Positions 9,066 to 18,499 are shown, counted from the stretch's first letter. The stretch: DNA of 64,000 nt from Nitrosomonas nitrosa (GCF_003051105.1 NZ_QAOO01000004.1:114139-178138); one strand, 5' to 3'. Made by a program: numbers and translations. Notes: a model not told the origin generated them from the sequence alone.

Positions 9066-10091
9066 TTAGATTTTGGTTCGTTGTATAGGTATCAAGTAAT
9101 CAGCAAAACATCTAGCCGCTGCAGACCAACTGAACGTTTCTGCTCTGGCCCGCGCTTTCCTGCGCGTAATTTGCAACGCCTTCATTGTGGCTTCTCTGAG
9201 ATCATGGGACATCACGCCCGCATCACTTCCGCCGATAACTTCCAAGGGGCCGTCGACCGGATAACAAGCAACCGGCGTTCCGGTGGCCATCGATTCCAAT
9301 AATACCAATCCGAACGTATCCGCTGTACTTGGAAATACAAAAACATCTGCACTTGCATATAAGGCTACCAATTCTTCCCGGGGCAATATGCCTAACCAAT
9401 ATACCTTGGGGTAACGCTGCTTGAATTGCTTCTCCAGTGGGCCGACCCCGCAAACTATTTTACTTCCCGGAAAATCCATTTCTAAAAAAGCATCGATATT
9501 CTTTTCGTACGAAATGCGCCCCACGTACAATGCGATTGGCCTGGGCAAAGCACCTAACGCTGAGAAAGAAATGGGATAATCATGATATTTGAAGAAATCG
9601 ATGTCGACGCCATGCGACCAGGCTTTGAGGTTTTGGAAACCTCTTTTTTGCAGGCCCAGCAGTACAGATTGCGTTGGAATCATCACCCCCGACGAAGGTT
9701 GATGGAACCGTTTGAGTAACGCATATCCCCATGAAACGGGAACTTTGACCGATGCATTGAAAATCTCCGGAAATTTGGTATGAAAAGCCGAGGTAAAAGA
9801 CCAACCAAATTTCAAACATAAAGAACGGGCTGCCCAGCCTAGAGGACCTTCCGTAGCGATATGAATGGCATCCGGCTGAAGCTTCGTCAAAATATGGTGT
9901 AATTGTGTTTTGGGGCGTATCGCCAGATCAATGCCAGGATAACCAGGACAGGGACGAGTTCTAAAAAGGCCGGGGTGGATGACCTCAACACGATAGCCCA
10001 ATTTTTCCAGCTCGACGATGAGCTCAACGAGTGTAGTCACAACGCCATTGACTTGCGGCTGCCATGCGTCGCTTATCAGCGCGAGCCTCAT
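9066..10091 (-). CDS. GT4-family glycosyltransferase, Agt-like (diacylglycerol glycosyltransferase candidate)
   Basis: The protein is 341 residues with two Rossmann-like GT-B halves. The N-terminal half begins with ISDAWQPQVNGVV, the acceptor-side motif of GT4 enzymes. The C-terminal half has YVGRISYEKN, the donor-side VGPLE loop and the E-x7-E-type segment around FGLVLLESMATGTPV. Family members move a sugar from UDP-sugar to lipids or mannosides. Its start overlaps the stop of the PlcP-like gene by ATGA, so they are translationally coupled. In several marine bacteria a GT4 Agt paired with PlcP glycosylates the diacylglycerol that PlcP releases. I infer the same role here; sugar specificity is unknown. 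Confidence 0.85.
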   Translation of the reverse strand: MRLALISDAWQPQVNGVVTTLVELIVELEKLGYRVEVIHPGLFRTRPCPGYPGIDLAIRPKTQLHHILTKLQPDAIHIATEGPLGWAARSLCLKFGWSFTSAFHTKFPEIFNASVKVPVSWGYALLKRFHQPSSGVMIPTQSVLLGLQKRGFQNLKAWSHGVDIDFFKYHDYPISFSALGALPRPIALYVGRISYEKNIDAFLEMDFPGSKIVCGVGPLEKQFKQRYPKVYWLGILPREELVALYASADVFVFPSTADTFGLVLLESMATGTPVACYPVDGPLEVIGGSDAGVMSHDLREATMKALQITRRKARARAETFSWSAAARCFADYLIPIQRTKI

Positions 10092-11017
10092 GCCAACGCC
10101 TCATCTTTTTCTTTGATTTTTGCCGTAGCTGGCACCGTTTCGGGCATCACCCTCCCTTCTGGTACCGTCCTCATGGCTATTTTTTCCAACTCCCGTTCTG
10201 TTTGGGGCCAATGAATCAATTCCATCGTGCCATCAAAGTGTTCTACAAGCGCCGTCAGACTCTCTACCCAATCACCGTCATTGCAATACAATATGCCATC
10301 GATATCGCGTATTTCTGCATAATGAATATGCCCGCAGATCACCCCGCCAAGCCCGCGACGACGCGCCTCCATCGCAACAGCCCGCTCAAACGAAGTGACA
10401 TAGTTCACTGCTGTCTTGACTTTGTGCTTGAGGTATCTAGAAAGCGACCAATAGGGCAATCCCAAACGAGCACGCAATGAACTTAAATACCTGTTCAGCT
10501 TTAAAGTCAGCTCATAAAGGTTGTCACCCACATAAGCGAGCCATTTTGCACACTGGATTACGCCATCGAAATAGTCGCCATGAACTACCCAGAATTTTCG
10601 ACCATCGGCGGCTTCATAAACAACTTCGTCCACAACTTCTATTCCACCAAAGGAATGCCCAAGGAATTGTCGTGCGAATTCATCGTGATTACCTGGGATA
10701 TAAACAACTTTGCATCCTTTCCGGACACGGCGCAGTAATTTCTGGATAACATCGTTATGCGCTTGCGGCCAATGCCACCGTCGGCGCAACTGCCAACCAT
10801 CGATGATATCGCCAACAAGGTAAAGCTGTTCACTGGAATAAACCCTCAAGAACGCTAGCAAAGCCTGTGCTTGACAACCCGGCGTCCCAAGATGAATATC
10901 CGAAATAAAAATAGTCCGAACCTTAGGTTTACGTGTTTCCTCTGAAGCATTCACTGTTTCTGGAGCAGGTTGCAGAAAGTCGTGCACATCGGTAGGTAAT
11001 GGATTGGATGGCTTCAT
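10088..11017 (-). CDS. plcP: PlcP-like metallophosphoesterase (phospholipase C of phosphate-stress lipid turnover)
   Basis: This 309-residue calcineurin-like phosphoesterase carries all metal-binding motifs: ISDIHLG near residue 40, GDIIDG, GNHDE, a VHGDYFD histidine and GHIHYAE. Such genes are usually labelled UDP-2,3-diacylglucosamine diphosphatase. The segments SDIHLGTPGCQA, DGWQLRRRWHWPQ and YWSLSRYLKHKVK are instead of the kind found in Sinorhizobium PlcP (SMc00171), and the protein is longer than LpxH. PlcP cleaves phospholipid headgroups and releases diacylglycerol during phosphate starvation. About 30 extra N-terminal residues look unstructured. The gene sits between the OlsB-like and glycosyltransferase genes, with a 2-nt gap and a 4-nt overlap. 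The assignment rests on remembered sequence likeness and context. Confidence 0.82.
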   Translation of the reverse strand: MKPSNPLPTDVHDFLQPAPETVNASEETRKPKVRTIFISDIHLGTPGCQAQALLAFLRVYSSEQLYLVGDIIDGWQLRRRWHWPQAHNDVIQKLLRRVRKGCKVVYIPGNHDEFARQFLGHSFGGIEVVDEVVYEAADGRKFWVVHGDYFDGVIQCAKWLAYVGDNLYELTLKLNRYLSSLRARLGLPYWSLSRYLKHKVKTAVNYVTSFERAVAMEARRRGLGGVICGHIHYAEIRDIDGILYCNDGDWVESLTALVEHFDGTMELIHWPQTERELEKIAMRTVPEGRVMPETVPATAKIKEKDEALA

Positions 11018-11019
11018 AT

Positions 11020-11868
11020 TTACCCCAAAAAATGTTTACGATAACGGCTAGGCAAATCATCTATTCGCATCAGCATCGGCAAATCGGCAGTATTAAAATT
11101 TGAGTCCCACGCTGGCGCACCGAGCACCTTCGCGCCTACCCTCAGATACCCTTTCATCAAAGCAGGTGGATCTATTTCTAATGTTTGATCCAGCACATCA
11201 AGCGGTAAGGGACAACGCGGCTTCACTTGATACTCGCTGCTTGCCAAATGCTTATCACGCATTTCACGCCAAATACTTGCTGCCGCATGTCCCATCCCAA
11301 CACATTTACCATCTTCCGATCCTAAATTCATAGGGATACTGACACAGCCCACGATGTCTTTTAATTGGCTTCTCATCATAAAATGGACAAGCTCTTTCCA
11401 CAGCGCCATGATCACCCCCCCATGCCGGTAATGTTTATGGACACAACTCCGCCCCAATTCAGCCATATGGTCACGCAAGGGTTGCAACGGCGTTAAATCA
11501 AATTCACTATCACTGTACAGTCTTCCTGCAAGCCTGGCTTGCGCAGGTGTCAGTACACGGTAAGTCCCAATCACTTGCCAGCTATCACGATCTCTTACCA
11601 ACAAATGCTCGCAGTAATCGTCGAAAATATCGATATCATAACCTGGCACAATTTCGGGTAGCTTTGCGCCCATTTCACCAGCAAAAACCTCATACCTTAA
11701 TTTTTGAGCTTCGCGCACTTCGCTTTGATGCTTTGCCCAGGTCGTCACGATGCCGGATTTGCTCACCCAATCCGGCGGGAAATACGGCGCAGCCTGAGGC
11801 ACTTGCACACTTTCGCAAGAAAATGCATGATGCAATACATCCGCAGATAAAATAAACGAATCGCTCAT
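11020..11868 (-). CDS. OlsB-like GNAT-fold N-acyltransferase (ornithine-lipid type)
   Basis: The 282-residue protein has a GNAT-type acyltransferase domain of the hemolysin/OlsB family. Landmarks are EAQKLRYEVFAGEMGA near residue 52, AELGRSCVHKHYR near residue 136, and the C-terminal segment MKGYLRVGAKVLGAPAWD. OlsB moves a 3-hydroxyacyl chain from acyl carrier protein to the amino group of ornithine, the first step in making phosphorus-free ornithine lipids. The partner O-acyltransferase OlsA is not in the window, so the end product is uncertain. The start follows AAAGGAGTG. It is the first gene of a tight three-gene operon, with the Pho-box-like site 84-112 bp upstream. Confidence 0.82.
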   Translation of the reverse strand: MSDSFILSADVLHHAFSCESVQVPQAAPYFPPDWVSKSGIVTTWAKHQSEVREAQKLRYEVFAGEMGAKLPEIVPGYDIDIFDDYCEHLLVRDRDSWQVIGTYRVLTPAQARLAGRLYSDSEFDLTPLQPLRDHMAELGRSCVHKHYRHGGVIMALWKELVHFMMRSQLKDIVGCVSIPMNLGSEDGKCVGMGHAAASIWREMRDKHLASSEYQVKPRCPLPLDVLDQTLEIDPPALMKGYLRVGAKVLGAPAWDSNFNTADLPMLMRIDDLPSRYRKHFLG

Positions 11869-11935
11869 GGTTCACTCCTTTAATGGTTGAATTGATGAAT
11901 CATACGACCCATCAGTCACCTACCATTTTTGGGGA

Positions 11936-11980
11936 ATTGCATGATTTCTCTATGTCAGTTTTATGAAATTCTTATGACAC
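11936..11980 (-). promoter_or_regulatory. Pho-box-like triple heptamer with -10 element
   Basis: On the minus strand three heptamers occur at exact 11-bp steps: GTGTCAT (11980-11974), ATTTCAT (11969-11963) and CTGACAT (11958-11952). They are separated by AAGA and AAAA. The PhoB consensus is CTGTCAT repeats with 4-bp A/T spacers; the matches are 6, 5 and 6 of 7. Ten bases further on, TGCAAT (11941-11936) could be the -10, the spacing expected of a PhoB-activated promoter. The site lies upstream of the lipid-remodelling operon. It was found by eye and not scored statistically. Confidence 0.7.
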
Positions 11981-12032
11981 AAAACCCCCATCTCAAGCTT
12001 CGCTCAAGAAACCCATTTGCAACAGCAAAAAA

Positions 12033-12061
12033 TTGACAGCGCCCTCTATTTAGCATAGTAT
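12033..12061 (+). promoter_or_regulatory. Sigma70 promoter of rplM-rpsI
   Basis: A perfect -35 TTGACA (12033-12038) is followed after 17 bp by TAGTAT (12056-12061), 5 of 6 to the -10 consensus. Transcription would begin near 12068, about 50 nt before rplM. The strength fits a ribosomal protein operon. Confidence 0.85.
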
Positions 12062-12119
12062 TGCCGGTCGATTTGAGACTAAAAAATACGCCTAATAAGA
12101 GTGGAGTGAGATAAGTTCA

Positions 12120-12554
12120 GTGAAAACCTTTTCAGCTAAACCGCATGAAGTCGAGCATGATTGGTTTGTTATAGACGCGACTGATAAAGTTTTAGGAAGA
12201 TTAGCCGCAGCGATAGCGCATCGTTTACGAGGAAAGCATAAGCCCATTTATACGCCTCACGTTGATACGGGCGATTACATTGTTGTCGTCAATGCCGACA
12301 AAATTCGCGTGACGGGTAATAAGGCAGAAGACAAGAAATATTATCGGCACAGCGGTTACCCGGGGGGTATTTATGAAACAAATTTCAAAAAAATGCACAC
12401 CCGCCATCCCGGAAGGCCTTTAGAAAAAGCCGTGAAAGGAATGCTGCCCAAGGGCCCTCTTGGCTATGCTATGCTTAAAAAACTTAAGGTATATGCGGGT
12501 GGTTCCCATCCTCATACCGCCCAGCAACCCAAACTATTAGAAGTTAGAGCTTAA
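12120..12554 (+). CDS. rplM: 50S ribosomal protein L13
   Basis: The 144-residue protein matches bacterial L13 over its full length, with KTFSAKP at the start, [15 protein letters not shown], and the [20 protein letters not shown] block. L13 is an early-assembling large-subunit protein that binds 23S rRNA. The start is a GTG with GGAGTGAG upstream. rpsI follows after 5 nt and both share the promoter at 12033. Confidence 0.98.
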   Translation: MKTFSAKPHEVEHDWFVIDATDKVLGRLAAAIAHRLRGKHKPIYTPHVDTGDYIVVVNADKIRVTGNKAEDKKYYRHSGYPGGIYETNFKKMHTRHPGRPLEKAVKGMLPKGPLGYAMLKKLKVYAGGSHPHTAQQPKLLEVRA

Positions 12555-12559
12555 AATTT

Positions 12560-12952
12560 ATGGCAATAAATTATAATTATGGAACGGGCCGCAGAAAAAG
12601 TGCTGTTGCCAGAGTGTTCATCAAACCGGGAAACGGCTCGTTTATCGTCAATAATAAACCGGTAGACGAATATTTCTCCCGCGAAACAGGCCGCATGATT
12701 GTCCGGCAGCCGCTCGAGTTGACAGGCAATACAGAGAATTTGGATATCATGGTCAATATTTGCGGTGGAGGTGAATCAGGACAGGCCGGTGCAGTCCGCC
12801 ATGGAATAACACGCGCTTTGATCGACTATGATGAGACGCTAAAACCCGTTCTCAGCAAAGCGGGTTTCGTGACACGTGATGCACGTGAGGTCGAGCGAAA
12901 GAAAGTTGGTTTACGCAAAGCTCGTCGGCGCAAACAATTCTCTAAACGATAA
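12560..12952 (+). CDS. rpsI: 30S ribosomal protein S9
   Basis: The 130-residue protein has the S9 start [14 protein letters not shown] and the basic tail ending in RRRKQFSKR. That terminal lysine-arginine tail reaches the ribosomal P site and touches tRNA. It pairs with rplM in one operon, as in nearly all proteobacteria, and is closed by the terminator at 12967. Confidence 0.98.
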   Translation: MAINYNYGTGRRKSAVARVFIKPGNGSFIVNNKPVDEYFSRETGRMIVRQPLELTGNTENLDIMVNICGGGESGQAGAVRHGITRALIDYDETLKPVLSKAGFVTRDAREVERKKVGLRKARRRKQFSKR

Positions 12953-12966
12953 TTTGTTTTTCTTTC

Positions 12967-12998
12967 AAAAAAGCCGCCTCAATACTGGCGGCTTTTTT
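12967..12998 (+). terminator. Intrinsic terminator after rpsI
   Basis: A perfect 12-bp stem (12967-12978 with 12987-12998) has a G/C-rich core GCCGCC/GGCGGC, an 8-base loop and a T-run on the plus strand. It ends the rplM-rpsI operon before argC. Confidence 0.93.
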
Positions 12999-13042
12999 GT
13001 TTTATTATTTCAATCGAGATAAACTATTCCGCATAAATAGCT

Positions 13043-14071
13043 ATGATTAAAGTCGGTATCGTTGGTGGGACAGGCTATACAGGCGTTGAACTGCTTCGCA
13101 TTCTTGCCCAACACCCCAAAGTAAAATTAAAAGTCATTACCTCCCGGCAAGAAGCTGGCATGGCTGTTGACGAGCTTTTCCCCAGCTTACGTAAGAAAAT
13201 TACGCTTAAATTCTCCGATCCTAGCAAGGCCGACCTCAACAAATGCGATCTCGTTTTCTTTGCGACCCCGAATGGGGTCGCCATGCAGCAGGCAAGATCC
13301 CTATTTGACGCGGGTGTTAAGATCATTGATTTATCGGCTGATTTCCGCATCAAAGATGTTGCGGAATGGGAAAAATGGTATGGCATGTCACATGCCTGCC
13401 CTGAGCTGGTAGCAGAAGCCATCTATGGCTTACCTGAAGTCAATCGAGCATCGATAAAAAATGCAAAACTTATTGCCAATCCAGGCTGCTACCCTACCGC
13501 GGTACAACTTGGCTTTCTGCCACTCATCGAGGCAAAAATAGTCGATATGAATCAACTCATCGCCGACACGAAATCTGGTGTATCTGGTGCTGGCCGCAAA
13601 GCAGAAGTACATACATTATTCCCAGAGGCGGCAGATAATTTTAAATCCTATGCCGTGCCAGGGCATCGCCACCTGCCAGAAATCAAACAAGGACTCTCCA
13701 ATATCGCCAGAAAACAGATTGGCCTTACATTCGTGCCTCATCTGACACCCATGATACGTGGCATCCATGCTACCTTATACGCAACACTTACAAAGCAAAT
13801 CGATTTACAAACGTTATACGCTGATCGCTATGCCAACGAGCCCTTTGTCGACGTACTGCCTGCAGGCAGTCACCCAGAAACACGCTCTGTGCGTGGATCC
13901 AATTTCTGCCGGATCGCAGTACATCGTCCACAAGGTGGCAATATAGCGGTAATCCTCTCGGTAACGGATAATCTGGTCAAAGGTGCCGCCGGACAAGCGG
14001 TGCAGAATATGAACATTATGTTTGGTTTACCGGAAACATTAGGAATAGAACATGTCCCTTTGTTACCTTAA
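13043..14071 (+). CDS. argC: N-acetyl-gamma-glutamyl-phosphate reductase
   Basis: The 342-residue protein has the NADP-binding motif [17 protein letters not shown] at residues 4-20 and the catalytic cysteine in [14 protein letters not shown] near residue 148. It reduces N-acetylglutamyl phosphate to the semialdehyde, the third step of arginine synthesis. A late [12 protein letters not shown] block is typical of the long-type ArgC. The ATG at 13043 lies 44 nt past the rpsI terminator and has a weak Shine-Dalgarno sequence. erpA follows after 178 nt. Confidence 0.97.
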   Translation: MIKVGIVGGTGYTGVELLRILAQHPKVKLKVITSRQEAGMAVDELFPSLRKKITLKFSDPSKADLNKCDLVFFATPNGVAMQQARSLFDAGVKIIDLSADFRIKDVAEWEKWYGMSHACPELVAEAIYGLPEVNRASIKNAKLIANPGCYPTAVQLGFLPLIEAKIVDMNQLIADTKSGVSGAGRKAEVHTLFPEAADNFKSYAVPGHRHLPEIKQGLSNIARKQIGLTFVPHLTPMIRGIHATLYATLTKQIDLQTLYADRYANEPFVDVLPAGSHPETRSVRGSNFCRIAVHRPQGGNIAVILSVTDNLVKGAAGQAVQNMNIMFGLPETLGIEHVPLLP

Positions 14072-14191
14072 ACATGATTGTAATGCTCAGTTTTTCCAAG
14101 GATCCAGGGAACTGGTTTATTAAAACCTCGCTCCAACGGAAGCATGTTGATGAGTACGATGCCGTAACCGTCAACTCAAAAATAAGATGAT

Positions 14192-14211
14192 ATCGGTATC
14201 AAAATACCGAT
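14192..14211. promoter_or_regulatory. Perfect 8-bp palindrome between argC and erpA
   Basis: ATCGGTAT and ATACCGAT flank a 4-base CAAA loop, 38 bp before erpA. The following bases are only mildly T-rich, so it could be a weak argC terminator or an operator for erpA. It does not obviously match the IscR consensus I know. Confidence 0.45.
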
Positions 14212-14249
14212 TGGCTTATTGAACATTCCACTGAGCGATAAAGAGGAAT

Positions 14250-14621
14250 ATGAATATGAACGTAACCACAACCAACTTGGATGCAGAAAATCGGCCACCC
14301 CTTGTTTTCACTGAGAATGCCGCATGCAAAGTTAAGAATCTGATTGAGGAAGAGGGAAATCTTAACTTAAAGCTGAGAGTTTTTATAAGTGGCGGTGGAT
14401 GCTCAGGCTTTCAATATGGTTTCACTTTCGACGAAACCATCAACGATGATGATTTCATCATGGAAAGACAAGGCGTGCAGCTCCTGGTTGATTCAATGAG
14501 TTTCCAATATTTGATTGGCGCGGAAATCGATTATCAAGAAAATCCACAAGGCGCTCAATTTGTCATCAAAAACCCTTCTGCATCCTCCACTTGCGGCTGT
14601 GGCTCATCCTTTTCTGTCTAG
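14250..14621 (+). CDS. erpA: Iron-sulfur cluster insertion protein ErpA (A-type carrier)
   Basis: The 123-residue protein shows the three cluster-binding cysteines of A-type carriers: one in [13 protein letters not shown] near residue 49 and two in TCGCGSSF at the C-terminus. ErpA hands [4Fe-4S] or [2Fe-2S] clusters to apoproteins such as IspG/IspH and respiratory enzymes. The start follows AGAGGAAT; a second ATG two codons inside is also possible. It precedes anmK tail-to-tail, and this erpA-anmK-peptidase-tyrS order recurs in betaproteobacteria. Confidence 0.95.
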   Translation: MNMNVTTTNLDAENRPPLVFTENAACKVKNLIEEEGNLNLKLRVFISGGGCSGFQYGFTFDETINDDDFIMERQGVQLLVDSMSFQYLIGAEIDYQENPQGAQFVIKNPSASSTCGCGSSFSV

Positions 14622-14646
14622 CGCCTAACTCTTAGCTAAAGAAAAT

Positions 14647-15759
14647 CTACGCTAGATAAATTGCGCCGAGAACACGGCTCCCGGTTGCACCTGTCACGGC
14701 CGGAAGATTGCCAGGTGCTTTCTCGATTGTTTGCTTGGCTAACCAAGCAAACGCAAAAGCTTCCATCCAATCCGCATTAACACCCAGCGCATCAGTGGGC
14801 TTGATTTTTTTCCCTGGCAGTATCGCATTTAACTCAGCCACCAGTTGCCCATTATGCGCCCCGCCACCACACAGATAAACCTCTTCCACTCCAGGAGAAT
14901 GTTGCAATAATGAGCTAGCAATCGTTTCAACGGTAAGCCTGAGTAACGTTGCCTGGACATCTTCAGGTGCTTCATCGCCATTCAGGTAGAGACCCAGCCA
15001 GTCTATACTGAACATTTCTCTGCCAGTACTTTTTGGAGGAGGCAAAGCAAAAAAAGGAAACGCAAGCAATGCTTCAAGAAGCCCAGGAATAACGTGCCCC
15101 GAGCCAGCCCAGGCGCCATCATGATCATAGGTGCTACCTTTATGGCGCATGCACCAAGCATCCATCAACATGTTACCCGGCCCACAATCAAAACCAACAA
15201 CCTCACCTTCAGGTGGGAGATAAGTTATATTCGCAATCCCACCAATATTGACGATGGCACGGCAAACCCTTTGATCACGAAACATCATACGGTGAAATGC
15301 AGGCACCAGGGGCGCACCCTGTCCGCCTGCCGCAATATCTCGGCTCCTGAAATCGGCAACCACCGTAATTCCGGTCAATTCGGCTAACAGCGCGGCATTG
15401 CCCAGTTGAACGCTATAAGCATTTTCCATTTGCGGACAATGTCTTACTGTCTGTCCATGACATCCAATTGCTACAATTTCCCGCGAATCGACTTCACTTT
15501 TAGCAAGCAACGCCGCAACTGCATCGGCATACAATCTAGACAAACGATTACTCAATAGAGCAGCACGATGCAATTCATCGTGCCCAGCATCGTTTAGCGC
15601 CAACAACTGCGTTCGTAAAATATCGTCATAAGGTAAAAAATGAGTCTGAATCAGACTCGGCCCAGATGAATCAAAACTGACCAAAACCGCATCTACACCA
15701 TCTAAACTCGTTCCAGACATGATGCCGATATAGCGCGATTCTCCCAAGGTATCACCCAC
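14647..15759 (-). CDS. anmK: Anhydro-N-acetylmuramic acid kinase
   Basis: The 370-residue protein begins YIGIMSGTSLDGVDAVLV, the ATP-binding signature of AnmK in the hexokinase/actin fold. It also has GCHGQTVRHCP, NIGGIANITYL and FDCGPGNMLMDAW, all hallmark blocks. AnmK opens the 1,6-anhydro ring and phosphorylates anhMurNAc to MurNAc-6-phosphate during cell-wall recycling. It is downstream of the M23 peptidase on the same strand with a 38-nt gap, so both murein genes may share a transcript. Confidence 0.97.
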   Translation of the reverse strand: MGDTLGESRYIGIMSGTSLDGVDAVLVSFDSSGPSLIQTHFLPYDDILRTQLLALNDAGHDELHRAALLSNRLSRLYADAVAALLAKSEVDSREIVAIGCHGQTVRHCPQMENAYSVQLGNAALLAELTGITVVADFRSRDIAAGGQGAPLVPAFHRMMFRDQRVCRAIVNIGGIANITYLPPEGEVVGFDCGPGNMLMDAWCMRHKGSTYDHDGAWAGSGHVIPGLLEALLAFPFFALPPPKSTGREMFSIDWLGLYLNGDEAPEDVQATLLRLTVETIASSLLQHSPGVEEVYLCGGGAHNGQLVAELNAILPGKKIKPTDALGVNADWMEAFAFAWLAKQTIEKAPGNLPAVTGATGSRVLGAIYLA

Positions 15760-15797
15760 TCAGTGAGTAGCTTTTCATCAATGGCTGGCAATCCGAA

Positions 15798-17132
15798 TCA
15801 CTGCGCGGAAGCAAAATTAGTATTACGCATAAGATCCAGGCGAGCTACGAGCTCTTTTGTTTCCCTATGAAAAGCGGTTCTGTTTTTTTTACTGATAGGT
15901 GCTGCGGCCGGCATAATGATCTTTGATGGATCGCGTTGTACACCATTTATGCGTAATTCATAGTGGAGATGCGGACCTGTCGCCATTCCGGTCGCCCCAA
16001 CATAACCGATGACATCACCTTGCCTAACACGACCAGCCTTTCTAAGGCCTTTCTTAAAACCGGACAAGTGACCATAGGCGGTACTGTACTCACCATGATG
16101 CTTCAATATGACCAGGTTGCCATAACCATTTTGCCAACCACTGTATTCAACGACTCCATCGGCAGTTGCCATTACCGGCGTCCCTTTGGGGGCTGCATAA
16201 TCGATTCCTCTATGCGCGCGCCATTGCTTCAATATGGGGTGAAAGCGGGCGTTCGAGAATCCTGAACTTATACGCGAAAACTCGAGAGGTGCTCGCAAAA
16301 AGGGTTTACGCAAACTTTCTCCTGTCGGCGTATAGTAGTCGCCTTCTTCACCAGGCGCCTGAAAATATACCGCACGATAAGATTTACCTTTGTTGATAAA
16401 TTCAACGGCCAGCACACGGCTTCGATGAGTATTCCGTTCATCATCATGGAATGTCTCATAAACCACTGTAAAACGGTCGCCTTTATGCAGATCACGATAA
16501 AAATCAATGTCTGATGCAAAAATATTTGCGATCTGAATAGCAATATTATTTGATAACCCAGCAGCATCTGTCGCTGCGAATAATGAACTCTCTATCACGC
16601 CCGAACCGACACGGATGCGTGAAGCTGCTTCGGCAGATTGCTCACTGATCTCGAAAGCATCATCAATCTTTTCCATCAGAAACTGCTCGCCATTACCATA
16701 GAAGTAGCGCAACGTTAACAGCTCGCCATCTCCCGTCGTTTCTGCATGTATAACTTCACCAGGCTTGAGCTGCCGCATCGCTTTGCTGTCTTTAGCAGCA
16801 TGGATAAAATCGGCTTTATCCTGTTGATTGATCTCCAACCGTGTGAGAATGGCCGCAATGGTATCGCCGCGGCGGATATTTTCTTGATGCCAATAAGTGC
16901 TATTTGAATCGGCAGAAATGGTTACTTCAGGAAGTGAAAGCGTTTGGATAATTTTGCGTTCAGGGGGCAGCGTTTGAAAAGAAGTGCTTTGAGGTGAGAT
17001 CCCAAATGCTGTTACCATGCCAAACAAGGGCAAACTGGATAAGATTGTTAACCAACGTAATCTTTTTTGTGTAAACATCGATGGCTTTTGCGCTAAAATC
17101 CTCATCTTATCGCGTGGTGATATATATAGCAT
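15798..17132 (-). CDS. M23-family murein endopeptidase (MepM-like)
   Basis: From the ATG at 17132 (GGAG 12 nt upstream) the protein is 444 residues. A TTG at 17144 sits directly on the GGAG and is unlikely. An N-terminal membrane anchor or signal helix lies at about residues 23-42. A LysM/OapA-like region (RRGDTIAAILTRLEI, near residue 85) follows. The C-terminal M23 metallopeptidase has zinc ligands in HRGIDYAAPKGTPV and GPHLHYELRING. It should cut D,D peptide cross-links of peptidoglycan in the periplasm. anmK downstream fits cell-wall turnover; tyrS is divergent. Confidence 0.93.
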   Translation of the reverse strand: MLYISPRDKMRILAQKPSMFTQKRLRWLTILSSLPLFGMVTAFGISPQSTSFQTLPPERKIIQTLSLPEVTISADSNSTYWHQENIRRGDTIAAILTRLEINQQDKADFIHAAKDSKAMRQLKPGEVIHAETTGDGELLTLRYFYGNGEQFLMEKIDDAFEISEQSAEAASRIRVGSGVIESSLFAATDAAGLSNNIAIQIANIFASDIDFYRDLHKGDRFTVVYETFHDDERNTHRSRVLAVEFINKGKSYRAVYFQAPGEEGDYYTPTGESLRKPFLRAPLEFSRISSGFSNARFHPILKQWRAHRGIDYAAPKGTPVMATADGVVEYSGWQNGYGNLVILKHHGEYSTAYGHLSGFKKGLRKAGRVRQGDVIGYVGATGMATGPHLHYELRINGVQRDPSKIIMPAAAPISKKNRTAFHRETKELVARLDLMRNTNFASAQ

Positions 17133-17274
17133 CGTATGTGACAACTCCTATCTATTGTAAGCCGGCCCCTAGTCTAGCATAAAAATCCGTCATCTCTAGC
17201 TTGGCGTACGCTGACAAACATACTTAAAATAAACCCGATTCCAGATCTTCAAAAAATAATTCATTGTATTTATT

Positions 17275-18492
17275 GTGCAAACCTCAATTCCCGAACAACT
17301 GAAAACAATCAAGCGCGGCTGCCATGAATTGCTGGTAGAAGAAGAATTAGTCGAAAAACTTAAAACAGGTCAGCCACTAAAAATCAAAGCTGGCTTCGAT
17401 CCCACTGCGCCCGATTTGCATCTCGGTCATACTGTATTACTCAACAAACTCCGCCAATTTCAGGAAATGGGGCACCATATCTTGTTTCTGATCGGTGATT
17501 TCACTGGCATGATCGGAGATCCTAGTGGCAAGAACACGACTCGCCCGCCCCTCTCGCGCGAGGATGTCATCCGGAATGCGAGATCTTATACAAACCAAGT
17601 TTTCAAAATTCTCAGATCGGATCAAACTGAAGTCGTGTTTAATTCTAGCTGGATGGATCAGCTCAATGCGTCCGATCTGATCAAACTTGCTGCCACCCAT
17701 ACCGTGGCACGCATGTTGGAAAGGGATGATTTCAACAAGCGCTACCGTAATAATCAACCCATTGCGATCCACGAATTCCTCTATCCTTTGATACAAGGCT
17801 ACGACTCAGTTGCACTCAAAGCCGATATCGAATTAGGCGGCACCGACCAAAAATTCAACCTGTTGATGGGGCGTGAATTACAGAAACATTTCGGGCAAAC
17901 TCCGCAATGTATCCTCACCATGCCGCTGCTCGAAGGTCTGGATGGCGTCAATAAAATGTCCAAGTCGCTCAATAACTATGTCGGCATCACGGAAAGTCCC
18001 ACAGATATCTTCGGCAAACTTATGTCAATTTCTGACACGCTGATGTGGCGCTATATCGAGTTGCTGTCTTTTGAATCACTCGAAACGATCGATCACTGGA
18101 AGCAGGATGTGAAACAAGGACGAAATCCACGAGAAATTAAAGTACTTTTTGCTCAAGAAATCGTCAGCCGCTTTCATACTCGGGCAGATGCCGAATATGC
18201 CTTGAACGATTTTGAAGCCCGTTTTAAAAAAGGCGCGCTCCCGGACGAGATGCCCGAGAAAACGCTGCACATCAATGAATGCGCCATCCCTATAGCCCAA
18301 TTGCTCAAGCAAACAAACTTAACGGTCAGCACCAGCGAAGCTATGCGCATGATTGAACAAGGCGGCGTTAAACTCAATGGAAACAAAGTCTCGGATAAAA
18401 CGATGCAAATCGCAGCGGGCGAATCAGTCATCGTGCAGGTAGGCAAAAGAAAATTCTCCAAAGTGACAATCATCTCCAAACCCACAGCTTAA
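17275..18492 (+). CDS. tyrS: Tyrosyl-tRNA synthetase
   Basis: The 405-residue class I synthetase has DLHLGHT (the HIGH motif) near residue 47, the GIDPSGKN-like [14 protein letters not shown] block, the tyrosine-pocket [12 protein letters not shown], and KMSKS near residue 229. The C-terminal 65 residues form an S4-type RNA-binding domain. It charges tRNA-Tyr. The best start is the GTG at 17275, giving [14 protein letters not shown]; there is no clear Shine-Dalgarno sequence. Confidence 0.97.
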   Translation: MQTSIPEQLKTIKRGCHELLVEEELVEKLKTGQPLKIKAGFDPTAPDLHLGHTVLLNKLRQFQEMGHHILFLIGDFTGMIGDPSGKNTTRPPLSREDVIRNARSYTNQVFKILRSDQTEVVFNSSWMDQLNASDLIKLAATHTVARMLERDDFNKRYRNNQPIAIHEFLYPLIQGYDSVALKADIELGGTDQKFNLLMGRELQKHFGQTPQCILTMPLLEGLDGVNKMSKSLNNYVGITESPTDIFGKLMSISDTLMWRYIELLSFESLETIDHWKQDVKQGRNPREIKVLFAQEIVSRFHTRADAEYALNDFEARFKKGALPDEMPEKTLHINECAIPIAQLLKQTNLTVSTSEAMRMIEQGGVKLNGNKVSDKTMQIAAGESVIVQVGKRKFSKVTIISKPTA

Positions 18493-18499
18493 AAAGCGC

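Noticed and set aside
10088..11017. Annotation of the metallophosphoesterase as lipid A enzyme LpxH
   Set aside because: Length, the WHWPQ-type segment and the glycosyltransferase/acyltransferase operon fit PlcP better than LpxH, which is shorter and has different flanking motifs.
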